NCBI GenBank assembly: GCA_016845105.1
Contig: JAERTF010000207.1
Span: 1-56,318 of the forward strand
Length of the DNA: 56,318 nucleotides
Source: Bacteroidota bacterium
Lineage (GTDB): Bacteria > Bacteroidota > Bacteroidia > Bacteroidales > F082
Direction of reading: 5' to 3'
Of the stretch, positions 17,747 through 26,758 are shown piece after piece. Below the pieces are notes generated by a model that made no database searches, was not told the DNA's origin, and saw only the letters and a list, made by a program, of their open reading frames with translations. Each line of letters begins with the position of its first letter. Positions within the stretch are counted from its first letter, which is position 1. Both the position numbers and the translations under genes were made by a program.

Positions 17747-20700
17747 ATGTATAGTATTGATAAACATCCAGTTTTGGAGATAAAGGAAAATGAAAAAGTA
17801 TGCTTTTCATATAATGGAAAAACCGTTGAGGGCAAAAAGGGCTTTACCATAGCTGCGGCCTTACACCAGGCTGGTTTTCCGGTTCATAGTCATAGTTTGG
17901 AAAATCGCGAAAGAAGCCTTGAATGTGGTATTGGTAAATGTGGGGCTTGTGAGATGCTTGTTGACGGAATGATTAAGCGTATTTGTGTCACAAAAGTTGA
18001 TGATATTGCTACAGTTGGTGAAATACCAATGGATTACCAGCCGGAAATTTCAAAACCTAATACCCAGAAAGAAGTTAGAATATACAAAACATCCGTTTGT
18101 ATTATTGGTGCCGGACCGGCAGGTTTAGCTGCTCGTGAACAGTTAAACAAACATAATATTGAAAATATTGTTCTCGACAATAATGATAAAATAGGTGGTC
18201 AGTTTCCAATGCAAACACATCAGTTTTTCTTTTTTGAAAAAGAAAAAAAGTTTGGCGGAATGCGTGGTTTTGATATTGCCAACTCTCTGGCAGGTGAATC
18301 AATGGAAGGTATTTTCCTAAACTCTACTGTTTGGGATATCCTTGAAGGAAACAGGGTGGCTGTTAAAAATATTGCCACCGATGAAATTTATTATATAGAT
18401 GCTGAATTTCTCGTAATTGCTACAGGTGCTGTTCCATTTATGCCAACATTTGAGAATGACGATCTTCCGGGTGTATATACCGCTGCCGTTGTTCAAAAAA
18501 TGATGAATGCTGAATTTACTTTGTTGGGTAAAAATGTACTAACAGTTGGAGCAGGTAATATTGGATATTTAACATCCTACCAACTTATGCAAGCAGGAGC
18601 AAATGTTAAAGCCATACTTGAGGCCATGCCATACGAGGGGGGATTTCCGGTTCAGGCAAATAGAGTTCGTCGTTTGGGTATCCCAATTGAATTGTCAACA
18701 ATATTACTTAAAGCTATTCCAAATAACGATCATACTGGGGTGGTTGGTGCTGTAGTTGCCGATTGTAAAGATTTTCAACCAATTCCAGGAACTGAAAGGA
18801 TTATTGATGGTATTGATGCAATTAATATATGTACCGGATTGGTTCCCGATGATCAACTTCTGATAAAAGGAAACGAAATTTTTGGCCGTAATTGCTACGG
18901 TGCCGGTGATGCCATAAGAATAGGAGAAGGAACAAGTGCAGTAGTTAGAGGCAAGCAGGTTGCATATGAAATAATGCAAGAAATAGGTGTTAGATATAAC
19001 TATGATGAATATCTGGCAACATCAAAAGAATATATCGACTCGCAGCAACATCCAAAAAGAGTAATCGAAGAGCCATATAAACCCACAGCTGAAAGAAGTA
19101 CTGAAAAACCATTTGTACTTATAGATTGCTTGTATGGGTTTGCTTGTAATCCATGTGAGTTTTCATGTCCACATGATGCCATTACGAAAACATCAACCAG
19201 CAATGTTCCACAACTGGATTTTGACAAATGTGTTGGGTGTATGGCCTGTGTTTACCAATGTCCGGGACTGGCAATATTTGGTTACAATCTAAAAAATAAT
19301 AAACTATTCTTACCTATTGAATACGAGGCAGAAGAAAAAGCTGAGGTTTATTTAGTTGATAACAATGGGCTTAAATTAGGAGTCGGTGTAATCGAGAAAA
19401 TTCTGAAGAAGAAAAACAAAACAAATATTGCAAGGGTAGTAGCAGTTGATATTCATGGTGAAGACTTATTGAGTGTGCGTGGTTTTATTGTAAAAGAAAG
19501 CTATCCAGAAGAAATTGATTATAAAAAATCGGATCACGAAATCGAGTCAGAAACATATGTATGCCACTGTGATGATGTAAAACTTGATGAAATTCTCGAC
19601 CTAGTGGGCGACCGAAAGTTTATTTCGGTGGATGAAATAAAGCACACAACCCGTCTTGGAATGGGAGCGTGTCGTGGAAAAAGGTGTATTCCCAGATTAA
19701 AGCAAATAATCAGAAAATATGGTATTTCCATTGTTGGTGATGCTACTCCACGTGGACCCCTATCTAACCAGGTGCTGATGGGTGAACTTTACCCAAGCAA
19801 TGTTCATGAAAAAGTTATCGCGGTTAGTGAAAACAAAAATATTAAATCGATTGAAGTCGACACCCTTATTGCTGGTGGTGGAATCGGTGGAAGTGCATTA
19901 TTCAGATACTTTGCTGAAGAAGGCGAAAAACCTATTATGATAAACTTTGGAAGAGGTGCTTCATGGAGAAATATTGCTGGTGGCCGACCCAACTTCTCTC
20001 TTCCTGAATTATCCGAAATAGCCACTAAAAACCTTGAAATTTTCGAAAATCTTCAAAAGGTACGAAACATTGATTTCCGTAAAATCAATTATGTAACCTT
20101 TGCTCATGACGAACGAATGTACAAGGCCCTTGAAGCTTCAATTGCATGGTCGGATGCATATATGATCGAGCCCAAGGATTTCAAAAACAACATTAGTCCG
20201 TTTTTTAACCCTGATTTAAGTACTTATCGGTCGGCACTTGTTACTAAAAATTGCTGGCAGGCAACACCAGGTAGGGTTATTGATACAATCAGACAATTGG
20301 GTATTGAAAAAGGGGGTGAAGTGCTTGAGGATTGTAAACTAATTGATGTTTACAAAGAGGGCAACATTTATCATGTATTGGTTCAAGATCATAACAAAGA
20401 ATATATCGAATATAAAACCGAAAAGTTTATTAATGCATTGGGACCGGAGGGTGATAAATTTGCCAAAAAACTTGGACATGAAACAGGCTTATTCCCGGTA
20501 AAACATCAGGCATTTATAACACGGCGTTTGCCAAATATGGGTATAAACAACACACCTTTGCCAATGGTAATTGATCGCAGGAAATACAAAGGATTTTCAG
20601 CGGTTTACGGACAACAGCTGGCAGAAACAGGTCAGATAATTGGTTGTGCATCCCCAGCAATTGAATATATGGAGACCGATAAAAATCAGAAAATAAACTC

Positions 20701-20980
20701 AAAAGAGTTTATCGAAATTGTGAGTGAGGTTTTCGTTGATTGGATTCCTGAATTATCATCCGTTGGTTTTCAAGCACTGTGGTCGGGGTATTATGTTGAA
20801 CCAAAAATGATAGTTGATACCGATAATGGGTTATTCTTGGGGTTGCGAGGACAAGGATTTATGCTTGGTCAGTATCTTGCAAAATTATATGTTGATAAGG
20901 TAATGGGAAAACCAACTCCTGATTACTTTGAAAGATTAAAGCTGGGTGGTGACGGATTATTGGAGAAGGCGTTTAAATAG
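17747..20980 (+). CDS. Fused flavo-iron-sulfur dehydrogenase (HcnABC/dye-linked proline dehydrogenase type)
   Basis: 1077 residues containing domains normally encoded separately. Order: Fer2_4 [2Fe-2S] domain (C60, C65, C68, C80); pyridine-nucleotide-disulfide-type FAD domain (GAGPAG at 121-126; second nucleotide fold GAGNIG at 268-273); 4Fe-4S clusters (C461, C467, C470, C474 and C495, C498, C501, C505); BFD-like [2Fe-2S] (C606, C608, C642, C647); C-terminal DAO-type FAD oxidoreductase (AGGGIGG at 709-715 to the end). These match the gamma, alpha, delta and beta subunits of Thermococcus-type dye-linked L-proline dehydrogenase, and HcnA/B/C or opine/hydroxyproline oxidase subunits. I infer oxidation of an amino or imino acid with electrons passed along the Fe-S chain. 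Divergence from proline dehydrogenase supports proline or hydroxyproline; sarcosine or an opine remain possible. Confidence 0.85.
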   Translation: MYSIDKHPVLEIKENEKVCFSYNGKTVEGKKGFTIAAALHQAGFPVHSHSLENRERSLECGIGKCGACEMLVDGMIKRICVTKVDDIATVGEIPMDYQPEISKPNTQKEVRIYKTSVCIIGAGPAGLAAREQLNKHNIENIVLDNNDKIGGQFPMQTHQFFFFEKEKKFGGMRGFDIANSLAGESMEGIFLNSTVWDILEGNRVAVKNIATDEIYYIDAEFLVIATGAVPFMPTFENDDLPGVYTAAVVQKMMNAEFTLLGKNVLTVGAGNIGYLTSYQLMQAGANVKAILEAMPYEGGFPVQANRVRRLGIPIELSTILLKAIPNNDHTGVVGAVVADCKDFQPIPGTERIIDGIDAINICTGLVPDDQLLIKGNEIFGRNCYGAGDAIRIGEGTSAVVRGKQVAYEIMQEIGVRYNYDEYLATSKEYIDSQQHPKRVIEEPYKPTAERSTEKPFVLIDCLYGFACNPCEFSCPHDAITKTSTSNVPQLDFDKCVGCMACVYQCPGLAIFGYNLKNNKLFLPIEYEAEEKAEVYLVDNNGLKLGVGVIEKILKKKNKTNIARVVAVDIHGEDLLSVRGFIVKESYPEEIDYKKSDHEIESETYVCHCDDVKLDEILDLVGDRKFISVDEIKHTTRLGMGACRGKRCIPRLKQIIRKYGISIVGDATPRGPLSNQVLMGELYPSNVHEKVIAVSENKNIKSIEVDTLIAGGGIGGSALFRYFAEEGEKPIMINFGRGASWRNIAGGRPNFSLPELSEIATKNLEIFENLQKVRNIDFRKINYVTFAHDERMYKALEASIAWSDAYMIEPKDFKNNISPFFNPDLSTYRSALVTKNCWQATPGRVIDTIRQLGIEKGGEVLEDCKLIDVYKEGNIYHVLVQDHNKEYIEYKTEKFINALGPEGDKFAKKLGHETGLFPVKHQAFITRRLPNMGINNTPLPMVIDRRKYKGFSAVYGQQLAETGQIIGCASPAIEYMETDKNQKINSKEFIEIVSEVFVDWIPELSSVGFQALWSGYYVEPKMIVDTDNGLFLGLRGQGFMLGQYLAKLYVDKVMGKPTPDYFERLKLGGDGLLEKAFK

Positions 20981-20993
20981 TCGGCTATTAGAT

Positions 20994-21031
20994 GTTGGCA
21001 TTTTGCCAATGACTAAGAGCCAATGGCCAAC
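20994..21031 (+). other. Overlapping inverted repeats after the fused dehydrogenase
   Basis: TTGGCA (20995-21000) pairs with TGCCAA (21004-21009) across a TTT loop. Alternatively GTTGGC (20994-20999) pairs with GCCAAC (21026-21031). There is no T-tract, so this is at best a weak terminator or mRNA-end stem. Confidence 0.3.
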
Positions 21032-21166
21032 AGTTAATAATCAGAATTTCAGTTGATTTAGACTTTTGTTTAGTTATACAGATACTCCAATTTAGATAGT
21101 ATTGTTGATTACTTGTGGATAAGATCATTGTGTTTTTAAGTAAAAAGTGAAAATTATTCTTAAACG

Positions 21167-21198
21167 TTTGTATTTAACAGGATTAATATCTAATTTTG
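21167..21198 (+). promoter_or_regulatory. Complete Bacteroidota promoter for DUF177-rpmF
   Basis: The best promoter in the window: -33 TTTG at 21167-21170, a 20-nt spacer, and -7 TAATTTTG at 21191-21198, exactly the TTTG-N19-21-TAnnTTTG pattern. Transcription should begin near 21205, before the ATG at 21229 and after the alternative TTG at 21196, which lies inside the -7 box. Confidence 0.7.
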
Positions 21199-21228
21199 CC
21201 GCCCGATTTTTGGTGTGGTTTGAAAAGG

Positions 21229-21735
21229 ATGATTGAATATATAATACCCGTTGCGGGTCTGGGATTAGGAAGTCATCGGTATACATTTGAAATCGATAAA
21301 GCGTTCTTTAGTAATTTTGAGTACTTTGATACCGACAATGGTTTATTGAACCTGATTGTTGAACTGGAAAAGGAATCAAATCTAATGGATTTTAAATTCC
21401 ATTTTAAGGGATGGGTTGAACTTAAATGCGACCGATGTCTTGAAAAGTTTAAAATGGATATTGAAGATGACTTCAGGCTTATTGTTAAGTATGCTGATGG
21501 TTTTGAGGAAATATCAGATGAAGTAATTACCATTCCGAACAACGAAAGCAGTATAGACCTTAGCCAGTATATCTACGAGTATATAAACTTAATGTTACCG
21601 ATAAAAAAAGTTCATCCTGATGATGAAGATGGTAACAGTAGTTGTAACTCGGATATGATTGATCGACTTAACAAGTACTCTAAAAAAGAAGGTGACCCTA
21701 GATGGGATGCTTTGAAAAAATTGAATCTAGAATAA
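21229..21735 (+). CDS. DUF177 (YceD-family) protein
   Basis: 168 residues from the ATG at 21229; an in-frame TTG at 21196 is excluded because it sits in the promoter -7 box. YceD/DUF177 proteins are nucleic-acid-metabolism-associated proteins almost always encoded just before rpmF; in plants and bacteria they have been linked to 23S rRNA maturation. Diagnostic features are the CDRC-type pair (LKCDRCLEKF), the acidic middle, the IDLSQYIYEYINLMLPIK motif, and the C-terminal DPRWDALKKL. The second CxxC-like element is reduced to a single Cys (NSSCNSD). rpmF follows 25 nt later. Confidence 0.88.
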   Translation: MIEYIIPVAGLGLGSHRYTFEIDKAFFSNFEYFDTDNGLLNLIVELEKESNLMDFKFHFKGWVELKCDRCLEKFKMDIEDDFRLIVKYADGFEEISDEVITIPNNESSIDLSQYIYEYINLMLPIKKVHPDDEDGNSSCNSDMIDRLNKYSKKEGDPRWDALKKLNLE

Positions 21736-21760
21736 GTTAATAAAATAAAGAAATAGTAAA

Positions 21761-21952
21761 ATGGCACATCCAAAACGGAAAATTTCGAAAACCAGAAGAG
21801 ACAAGAGAAGAACTCATTATAAAGCTGAGGCTCCTCAATTGGCAACATGCCCTACTACCGGTACTGTTCATGTATACCACCGTGCATATTATGTTGATGG
21901 TGACATGTATTACAAAGGAAAACTGGTTGTTGAAAGTGCAGCAGCTGAATAA
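21761..21952 (+). CDS. rpmF: 50S ribosomal protein L32
   Basis: 63 residues beginning [16 protein letters not shown], the standard L32 N-terminus, and ending in short acidic/alanine-rich sequence. Only one Cys (in LATCPTTG) remains of the possible zinc ribbon, so this is the zinc-independent type typical of Bacteroidota. It is co-transcribed with DUF177; a terminator follows at 22013-22045, separating it from fabH. Confidence 0.96.
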   Translation: MAHPKRKISKTRRDKRRTHYKAEAPQLATCPTTGTVHVYHRAYYVDGDMYYKGKLVVESAAAE

Positions 21953-22012
21953 ACTAGTATTAAACTTTATCGATATTAGAACCAATGATTCTAGTATTGA
22001 AAGATAAAAAAG

Positions 22013-22045
22013 CTCTTGGATATAAAATTATTCAAGAGTTTTTAC
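22013..22045 (+). terminator. Rho-independent terminator after rpmF
   Basis: The stem CTCTTGgATA (22013-22022) pairs with TATtCAAGAG (22029-22038) with one G-T pair, loop TAAAAT, followed by TTTTTACTTTTT. It ends the DUF177-rpmF transcript and implies that fabH uses its own promoter. Confidence 0.75.
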
Positions 22046-22105
22046 TTTTTATGCAAGTGTATTCATGCAGGTTTTGACATATGAGCAACTCCTGACTAAA
22101 ATGTT

Positions 22106-22113
22106 TACTTTTG
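22106..22113 (+). promoter_or_regulatory. -7 promoter box for fabH
   Basis: TACTTTTG matches TAnnTTTG and lies 28 nt before the ATG at 22142, downstream of the rpmF terminator. No -33 at standard spacing. Confidence 0.5.
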
Positions 22114-22141
22114 CCCGAATTAAAATGTAAATAGAAAGATT

Positions 22142-23146
22142 ATGTCAAAGATAAATGCAGCAATTACCGGAATTCATGGCTGGGTTCCCGATTACATACT
22201 TACCAATGAAGAGTTATCCACAATGGTTGACACCAATGATGAGTGGATAATGACACGGACAGGAGTAAAGGAAAGACATATATTGAAAGGCGAAGGACAA
22301 GGAACATCTGTAATTGGAGCAAATGCTGTAAAGGGTTTACTTGAGAAAACAAAAACTTCTCCCCAAGAGATAGATTTAGTTATATGTGCCACTGTTACTC
22401 CCGACATGCTATTTCCCACCACATCAAATATTATTAGTGAAAAGGTTGGAATAAAAAACGCTTTTTGTTTTGATATGAATGCGGCTTGTTCAGGATTTCT
22501 TTATGCATTAGAAACAGGGCGTCGTTATATTGAGTCGGGTCAATATAGTAAGGTTGTGGTAGTTGGTGCAGATAAAATGTCATCAATAACTGATTACACC
22601 GACCGCACAACATGTATTCTATTTGGAGATGCTGGTGGAGCAGTATTGCTAGAGCCAACAACCGAAGATATAGGTATAATTGACTCAAAAATGTATAGCG
22701 ATGGTATTGGGATTCCACACTTATATCAAAAAGCAGGTGGCTCAAATTATCCACCAACAGCTGAAACTGTAGCTGCACGTGAACATTTTATTTACCAAGA
22801 GGGGCAAGCTGTTTTTAAATTTGCTGTTACCAAAATGGCGGATGTAAGTGTTGAAATTATGGAACGTAATAATCTTAAATCTGAGGATATTTCCTGGTTG
22901 GTTCCACATCAGGCTAACATGCGTATTATTGAAGCAACGGCGCGCCGCATGGGTCTTGAGAAAGAAAAAGTAATGATAAATATTGAACGTTACGGAAATA
23001 CCACAAATGGTACCATACCAATGTGCCTGTACGAATGGGGACCAAAACTTAAGAAAGGCGACAATATTGTACTTTCTGCATTTGGTGGTGGATTTACCTG
23101 GGGCTCCATTTATTTAAAATGGGCTGTTGATGGAGATTCAAAGTAA
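22142..23146 (+). CDS. fabH: 3-oxoacyl-ACP synthase III (KAS III)
   Basis: 334-residue FabH, condensing acyl-CoA with malonyl-ACP to start fatty-acid synthesis in the cytoplasm. The Cys-His-Asn triad is visible: C116 in NAACSGFL, H256 in VPHQAN, N286 in YGNTTNGT. The C-terminal [15 protein letters not shown] glycine loop is present ([10 protein letters not shown]). The length is normal. In most Bacteroidota and many other bacteria plsX lies between rpmF and fabH; here it is absent, with a terminator and a new promoter in its place. Confidence 0.95.
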   Translation: MSKINAAITGIHGWVPDYILTNEELSTMVDTNDEWIMTRTGVKERHILKGEGQGTSVIGANAVKGLLEKTKTSPQEIDLVICATVTPDMLFPTTSNIISEKVGIKNAFCFDMNAACSGFLYALETGRRYIESGQYSKVVVVGADKMSSITDYTDRTTCILFGDAGGAVLLEPTTEDIGIIDSKMYSDGIGIPHLYQKAGGSNYPPTAETVAAREHFIYQEGQAVFKFAVTKMADVSVEIMERNNLKSEDISWLVPHQANMRIIEATARRMGLEKEKVMINIERYGNTTNGTIPMCLYEWGPKLKKGDNIVLSAFGGGFTWGSIYLKWAVDGDSK

Positions 23147-23167
23147 TCAATAACAAAAAATTTTATT

Positions 23168-23196
23168 AAGCCATTCGAATAACGGATGGCTTTTTT
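23168..23196. terminator. Bidirectional terminator between fabH and the convergent EEP gene
   Basis: AAGCCATTCG (23168-23177), loop AATAA, CGGATGGCTT (23183-23192), then a run of T on the plus strand; on the minus strand the stem is followed by AATAAAATTTTTT. It overlaps the stop codon of the convergent gene. Confidence 0.8.
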
Positions 23197-24205
23197 ATTG
23201 CTTCTTTACAAATTTTGCCCATACAGGTAAATGATCTGATATATCTGATGCCTGATACATTACTCTATAATTTAAGCATTCCAAATATCTGTTGTTGTAG
23301 AATATGTAATCAATCTTAACATAGGGTTTATCGCTGCTAAAGGTAAAATAAGCATCAGGATCCCGTAAATAATCAGTTTCCATATTAACCATTGATATGC
23401 TTGGGTGATTTAATATCCTTATTATTGTATTTTCCTTTATGGCATCACTTTCAAAAGGAGGCGGACAATTAAAATCACCCAAGAGAATTATTGGGTGACT
23501 AGTTTCATATTCAGCATAAATATCCATTACGATCTGGGATTGTAATTCTCGGGTTGGCCCGTCCCATGCTTCAAAATGTACATTTATCAATAATATACTA
23601 TCTGTAATTGTTTTTATCCATGCAAGCTGAGCCAATCTGTCAAGATAAAAATCGTTGTAATAAAATGGGTTGGATGCAGGCTTTGGAAGCACAACACGAG
23701 TGGTTGAACGGATTGGTGAATGTGAAAGAATAGCTTGTCCTGATAACATTCTGCCAAAATGATACTTTAGAGGCCAATATGGAAATGGTACATATTGTTT
23801 GTCCCAGTTTACTGATATTGCACCATATTGATATCCTGCATTTTTTGCCAAGAGCTCCAGTTGATTAGTATAATATGTTCTTTGCGAATGAAAGTCAATC
23901 TCCTGAAAAGCAACTATATCAGGTTTATTATTACGTAAAAATACCGATGCTTCTTTAAGGTTGTTATCCAGCAACTCTTTGGGCCTATCAACGGGTAAGT
24001 TGTTTGTCATGCCCGATAAATAGCCAATATTGTATGTGGTGATACTAAAAGTATCCTCAAGAGTTACCGGTTTGTCATTTGTGTAATTTTTTAAATAAGA
24101 ATAATCATCTTCAGAAATTACCGATTGACTAGCCCAAAGATAAAAGGCCATGAAACAGATAATTAAGATAATTAATATGATCCCTAGTATTTTAAGATAT
24201 TTCAT
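23195..24205 (-). CDS. Endonuclease/exonuclease/phosphatase-family protein, membrane anchored
   Basis: 336 residues with one N-terminal membrane segment (~5-27), then an EEP-fold domain (PF03372). Motifs are TYNIGYLSG, VAFQEID (metal Glu), NVHFEAWDGPTRELQ, LLGDFNCPP (catalytic Asp/Asn), KIDYIFYN and the final SDHLPVWA (catalytic His). These place it with DNase I-like phosphodiesterases/phosphatases. The membrane anchor suggests action in the periplasm, on nucleic acids, phospholipids or inositol phosphates; the substrate is not evident. It is likely expressed with, or shortly after, the PHP-phosphatase gene 84 nt upstream. Confidence 0.85.
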   Translation of the reverse strand: MKYLKILGIILIILIICFMAFYLWASQSVISEDDYSYLKNYTNDKPVTLEDTFSITTYNIGYLSGMTNNLPVDRPKELLDNNLKEASVFLRNNKPDIVAFQEIDFHSQRTYYTNQLELLAKNAGYQYGAISVNWDKQYVPFPYWPLKYHFGRMLSGQAILSHSPIRSTTRVVLPKPASNPFYYNDFYLDRLAQLAWIKTITDSILLINVHFEAWDGPTRELQSQIVMDIYAEYETSHPIILLGDFNCPPPFESDAIKENTIIRILNHPSISMVNMETDYLRDPDAYFTFSSDKPYVKIDYIFYNNRYLECLNYRVMYQASDISDHLPVWAKFVKKQ

Positions 24206-24289
24206 TGATAGTGGTTTATACCATAAAAGTATTAAAATAAATGACTAATGCAGAGAAATTGGCCTTGGGTTTAATATGTAGACAATCAG

Positions 24290-25138
24290 CTAATAATTTA
24301 TAGAGTTTTGATTCCACTGTCCATCTTTAAAAAACATGAGCTCTTCGAACCCGATCTCTTTTATTTTTTTGGCAGCTTCTTTAAAACCAAGGTTTAATTC
24401 ATTGGGTTGGTGAGCATCCGATGATAAAATTATTGGAATGTTAAGTTTTCGTACTTTTTTAAGTGTAATTCCATCGGGAAATAAACCGGGGTACCTTTTT
24501 TTGTAGATACCACGTGTATTAATCTCAACAATTATTTTTTTTTCCCTAATCAAATTAAGGCATTCATCAACAAGATATTGATACCAGGGTTCATCTTCCT
24601 TAAAATACCTGTCGCGGTTATGCATTTTAATTTTATCAACATGACCAACTATATCAAACTCTTGAGTGTTGATCATTTCATTCATTTGATGATAGTAAGT
24701 CTTAACAGCCAGTTTAATATCTCCTCCAAAAAAGTCATTAAGTCCCTGATCATAAGTTTCATATAAGGGGCCATCGGTAAACCAAAGATCATCTATATTC
24801 GGTGGTTTTACCAGATGAACAGATCCGATTAGATATTCAGCTTCACATTTGTTTTTCCAGTATCCAAAATCAGTTGACATACCTGGGATATAATCCATTT
24901 CAAGTCCACGAAAGATCTTTATCTTGTCGCTATATTTTTGTTTGAGTTGATTAATGGTGTTAATATAGTTCTCAACATTTTCCTGCTTTAAAGAAAAAGG
25001 ATTATTGAATGGAAGTGGAGAATGCTCTGAAAAGCCCATAGAAACAAACCCCATTTCTATTGCTTTCTTAACATATTCTTCTGGTTTGTTGGATCCATCA
25101 GAATAGATTGAGTGTAGGTGAAGGTTGTAATTTAACAT
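24290..25138 (-). CDS. PHP-domain histidinol-phosphatase-like protein (HisJ/HisK family)
   Basis: 282-residue PHP phosphoesterase. Metal-ligand motifs in order are NLHLHSIYSDG, GFSEHSP, FRGLEMDY, IGSVHLV, DIVGHVDKIK, VEINTRGI and SSDAHQP, the complete HisJ pattern, so it is likely active. HisJ enzymes dephosphorylate L-histidinol phosphate in histidine synthesis. No other his gene is nearby, so this role is by family only; other sugar or nucleotide phosphate substrates are possible. Its start is 6 nt after the stop of the esterase gene, indicating co-transcription. Confidence 0.82.
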   Translation of the reverse strand: MLNYNLHLHSIYSDGSNKPEEYVKKAIEMGFVSMGFSEHSPLPFNNPFSLKQENVENYINTINQLKQKYSDKIKIFRGLEMDYIPGMSTDFGYWKNKCEAEYLIGSVHLVKPPNIDDLWFTDGPLYETYDQGLNDFFGGDIKLAVKTYYHQMNEMINTQEFDIVGHVDKIKMHNRDRYFKEDEPWYQYLVDECLNLIREKKIIVEINTRGIYKKRYPGLFPDGITLKKVRKLNIPIILSSDAHQPNELNLGFKEAAKKIKEIGFEELMFFKDGQWNQNSINY

Positions 25139-25144
25139 TCTAAA

Positions 25145-26545
25145 CTATTGCTTAATAAATTTACCACTATAACTATTATCTCCCGCTGTTACTATAAGAA
25201 TATAGTTTCCACTATCGAGTTCTCTAATATCAATTTTATTGCTGAAAATATCTGCTTTTGAAACAACAACCCTTCCTAACATATCGAGGATTTTTAAACT
25301 ATCATAATTATTATTTTCCAAGGTAGGTATTAGTACATAGTCAATAGCAGGATTAGGTGACAAAATTATTTGAACAGGTACATATAATTTGTTTATTCCA
25401 CTGGCAAATTCATTAAATAACCACAGATATGCATCTCTAAAGTTTTCTCTCCAAAGAGCCTCATTGTGCTCTCCATTTGGGATTTCAATAGAAAATAATT
25501 CATCATCTCCAAAGCCAAGTTCAGTTAATAAAGAATCCATCTGCCACATATGGTCAACAGCTTCTCCTTCTCCTTCTTCAGATCCCATAAGTTGATACAG
25601 TTTCATATTCTCTTGTTTTCCGGCATCTGAAGTAAATGTCCAGACAGAATCAGAAAACCAATATGAAGGGGAAAAAATTCCTGATTTACCAAAAACATCC
25701 TGATTGCTTAATGCTCCATAATGTGAAATTAGTCCTCCCAGCGAGCTACCCATTATTGCAGTATTTTCCCTTTGGGAAAGGGTGCGATATTTTTCATCGA
25801 TAGTAGGTTTAAGGGTGTTTATAAGAAAATCTATATATAATTCACCCTGACCTCCACCATAGGTTGCATTAACCCATGGAGTGTATTCATCTATGCGCTC
25901 TGAGCCTCCATTATCAATACCCACAACAATTGGCACCTGATACCCTTCATCGTAAAGTTCATTTAAAGTTTCATCAACTTCCCATTCACCTGCGAACGAG
26001 GTATATGTATCAAACAGGTTTTGTCCGTCATGCATATAAAGAACAGGATAATGCTTTGTGCTAATATTATAGTCAGGAGGAAGATAGACCCATATTCTTC
26101 TATCCCTATTAAATTGTGGCATATGGAATTTTTCATCCATAATACTAACATTTTCTGCAGCTGTTGAATTACCACCTCCGCCATTATCAGCCCAGTTTAG
26201 TATATCAACATATACAGTGTCACCATTACCGTAAACAAATTCTCTGTTTGAAATCTCCTCTCCCTGGGCTCCCTTTTCAACTGTACCCCAGTCGCCTAGG
26301 GTAAATTTAAATTGTATGATTGTACCATTTGGTTCCTGAGGCAGGACGATTTCCCACTTGTCCTCATTGTTTTTCGCAAGTGCAAAATCAGGGTTTCCAG
26401 GATCCCACCCGTTTAGGTCACCAGCTAAATAAATTAGGTCATCAGCTGGGGTATAATCAGGTAAAGAGTTAATAATAAAAGCAACTTGACCAATTAGTGA
26501 AGTTGACAATAATGTTGCCAAGAGAAAAATAGTTATCAGTTTCAT
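25145..26545 (-). CDS. T9SS-exported esterase with N-terminal CBM20/CBM48-like domain
   Basis: 466 residues: signal peptide (to ~19), a CBM20/CBM48-like starch-binding-type sandwich (~22-115: LAGDLNGWDPG, KFTLGDWGTVEKG), an esterase-D/enterochelin-esterase alpha/beta-hydrolase (PF00756, ~130-385), and a T9SS sorting domain (~395-466, LSPNPAIDYV...GNYILIV). The nucleophile elbow is GSSLGG; YMHDGQNLFD is the oxyanion region and GEHNEALW holds the catalytic His. This architecture is frequent in Bacteroidota enzymes acting on carbohydrate esters (acetyl, feruloyl) or starch-like polymers. It is exported to the cell surface. It precedes the PHP phosphatase gene by 6 nt. Confidence 0.87.
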   Translation of the reverse strand: MKLITIFLLATLLSTSLIGQVAFIINSLPDYTPADDLIYLAGDLNGWDPGNPDFALAKNNEDKWEIVLPQEPNGTIIQFKFTLGDWGTVEKGAQGEEISNREFVYGNGDTVYVDILNWADNGGGGNSTAAENVSIMDEKFHMPQFNRDRRIWVYLPPDYNISTKHYPVLYMHDGQNLFDTYTSFAGEWEVDETLNELYDEGYQVPIVVGIDNGGSERIDEYTPWVNATYGGGQGELYIDFLINTLKPTIDEKYRTLSQRENTAIMGSSLGGLISHYGALSNQDVFGKSGIFSPSYWFSDSVWTFTSDAGKQENMKLYQLMGSEEGEGEAVDHMWQMDSLLTELGFGDDELFSIEIPNGEHNEALWRENFRDAYLWLFNEFASGINKLYVPVQIILSPNPAIDYVLIPTLENNNYDSLKILDMLGRVVVSKADIFSNKIDIRELDSGNYILIVTAGDNSYSGKFIKQ

Positions 26546-26758
26546 GGTAATATCCGTTTATCAAGATCATGTAAAAATACAATTATTGTTTTGGACTTGG
26601 AACTTTTTTCCCATAGTGGGACAACAGAAACATGGACGACAAGACATATCACCTCTAATATTCAACCGTTTGCATCTTATTTAGGTATAATAATACCTGT
26701 TTGCCTATTTGGAATGGTTCTTGATAAGCAACAAGCTAATTACATAAATAAATAGAAA

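Noticed and set aside
21114..22222. Two perfect DnaA-box 9-mers (TTATCCACA at 22214-22222, its complement at 21114-21122)
   Set aside because: Only two, 1.1 kb apart, one inside fabH; by a rough base-composition estimate about one is expected by chance in an AT-rich window of this size. No DUE or dnaA/dnaN neighbourhood.
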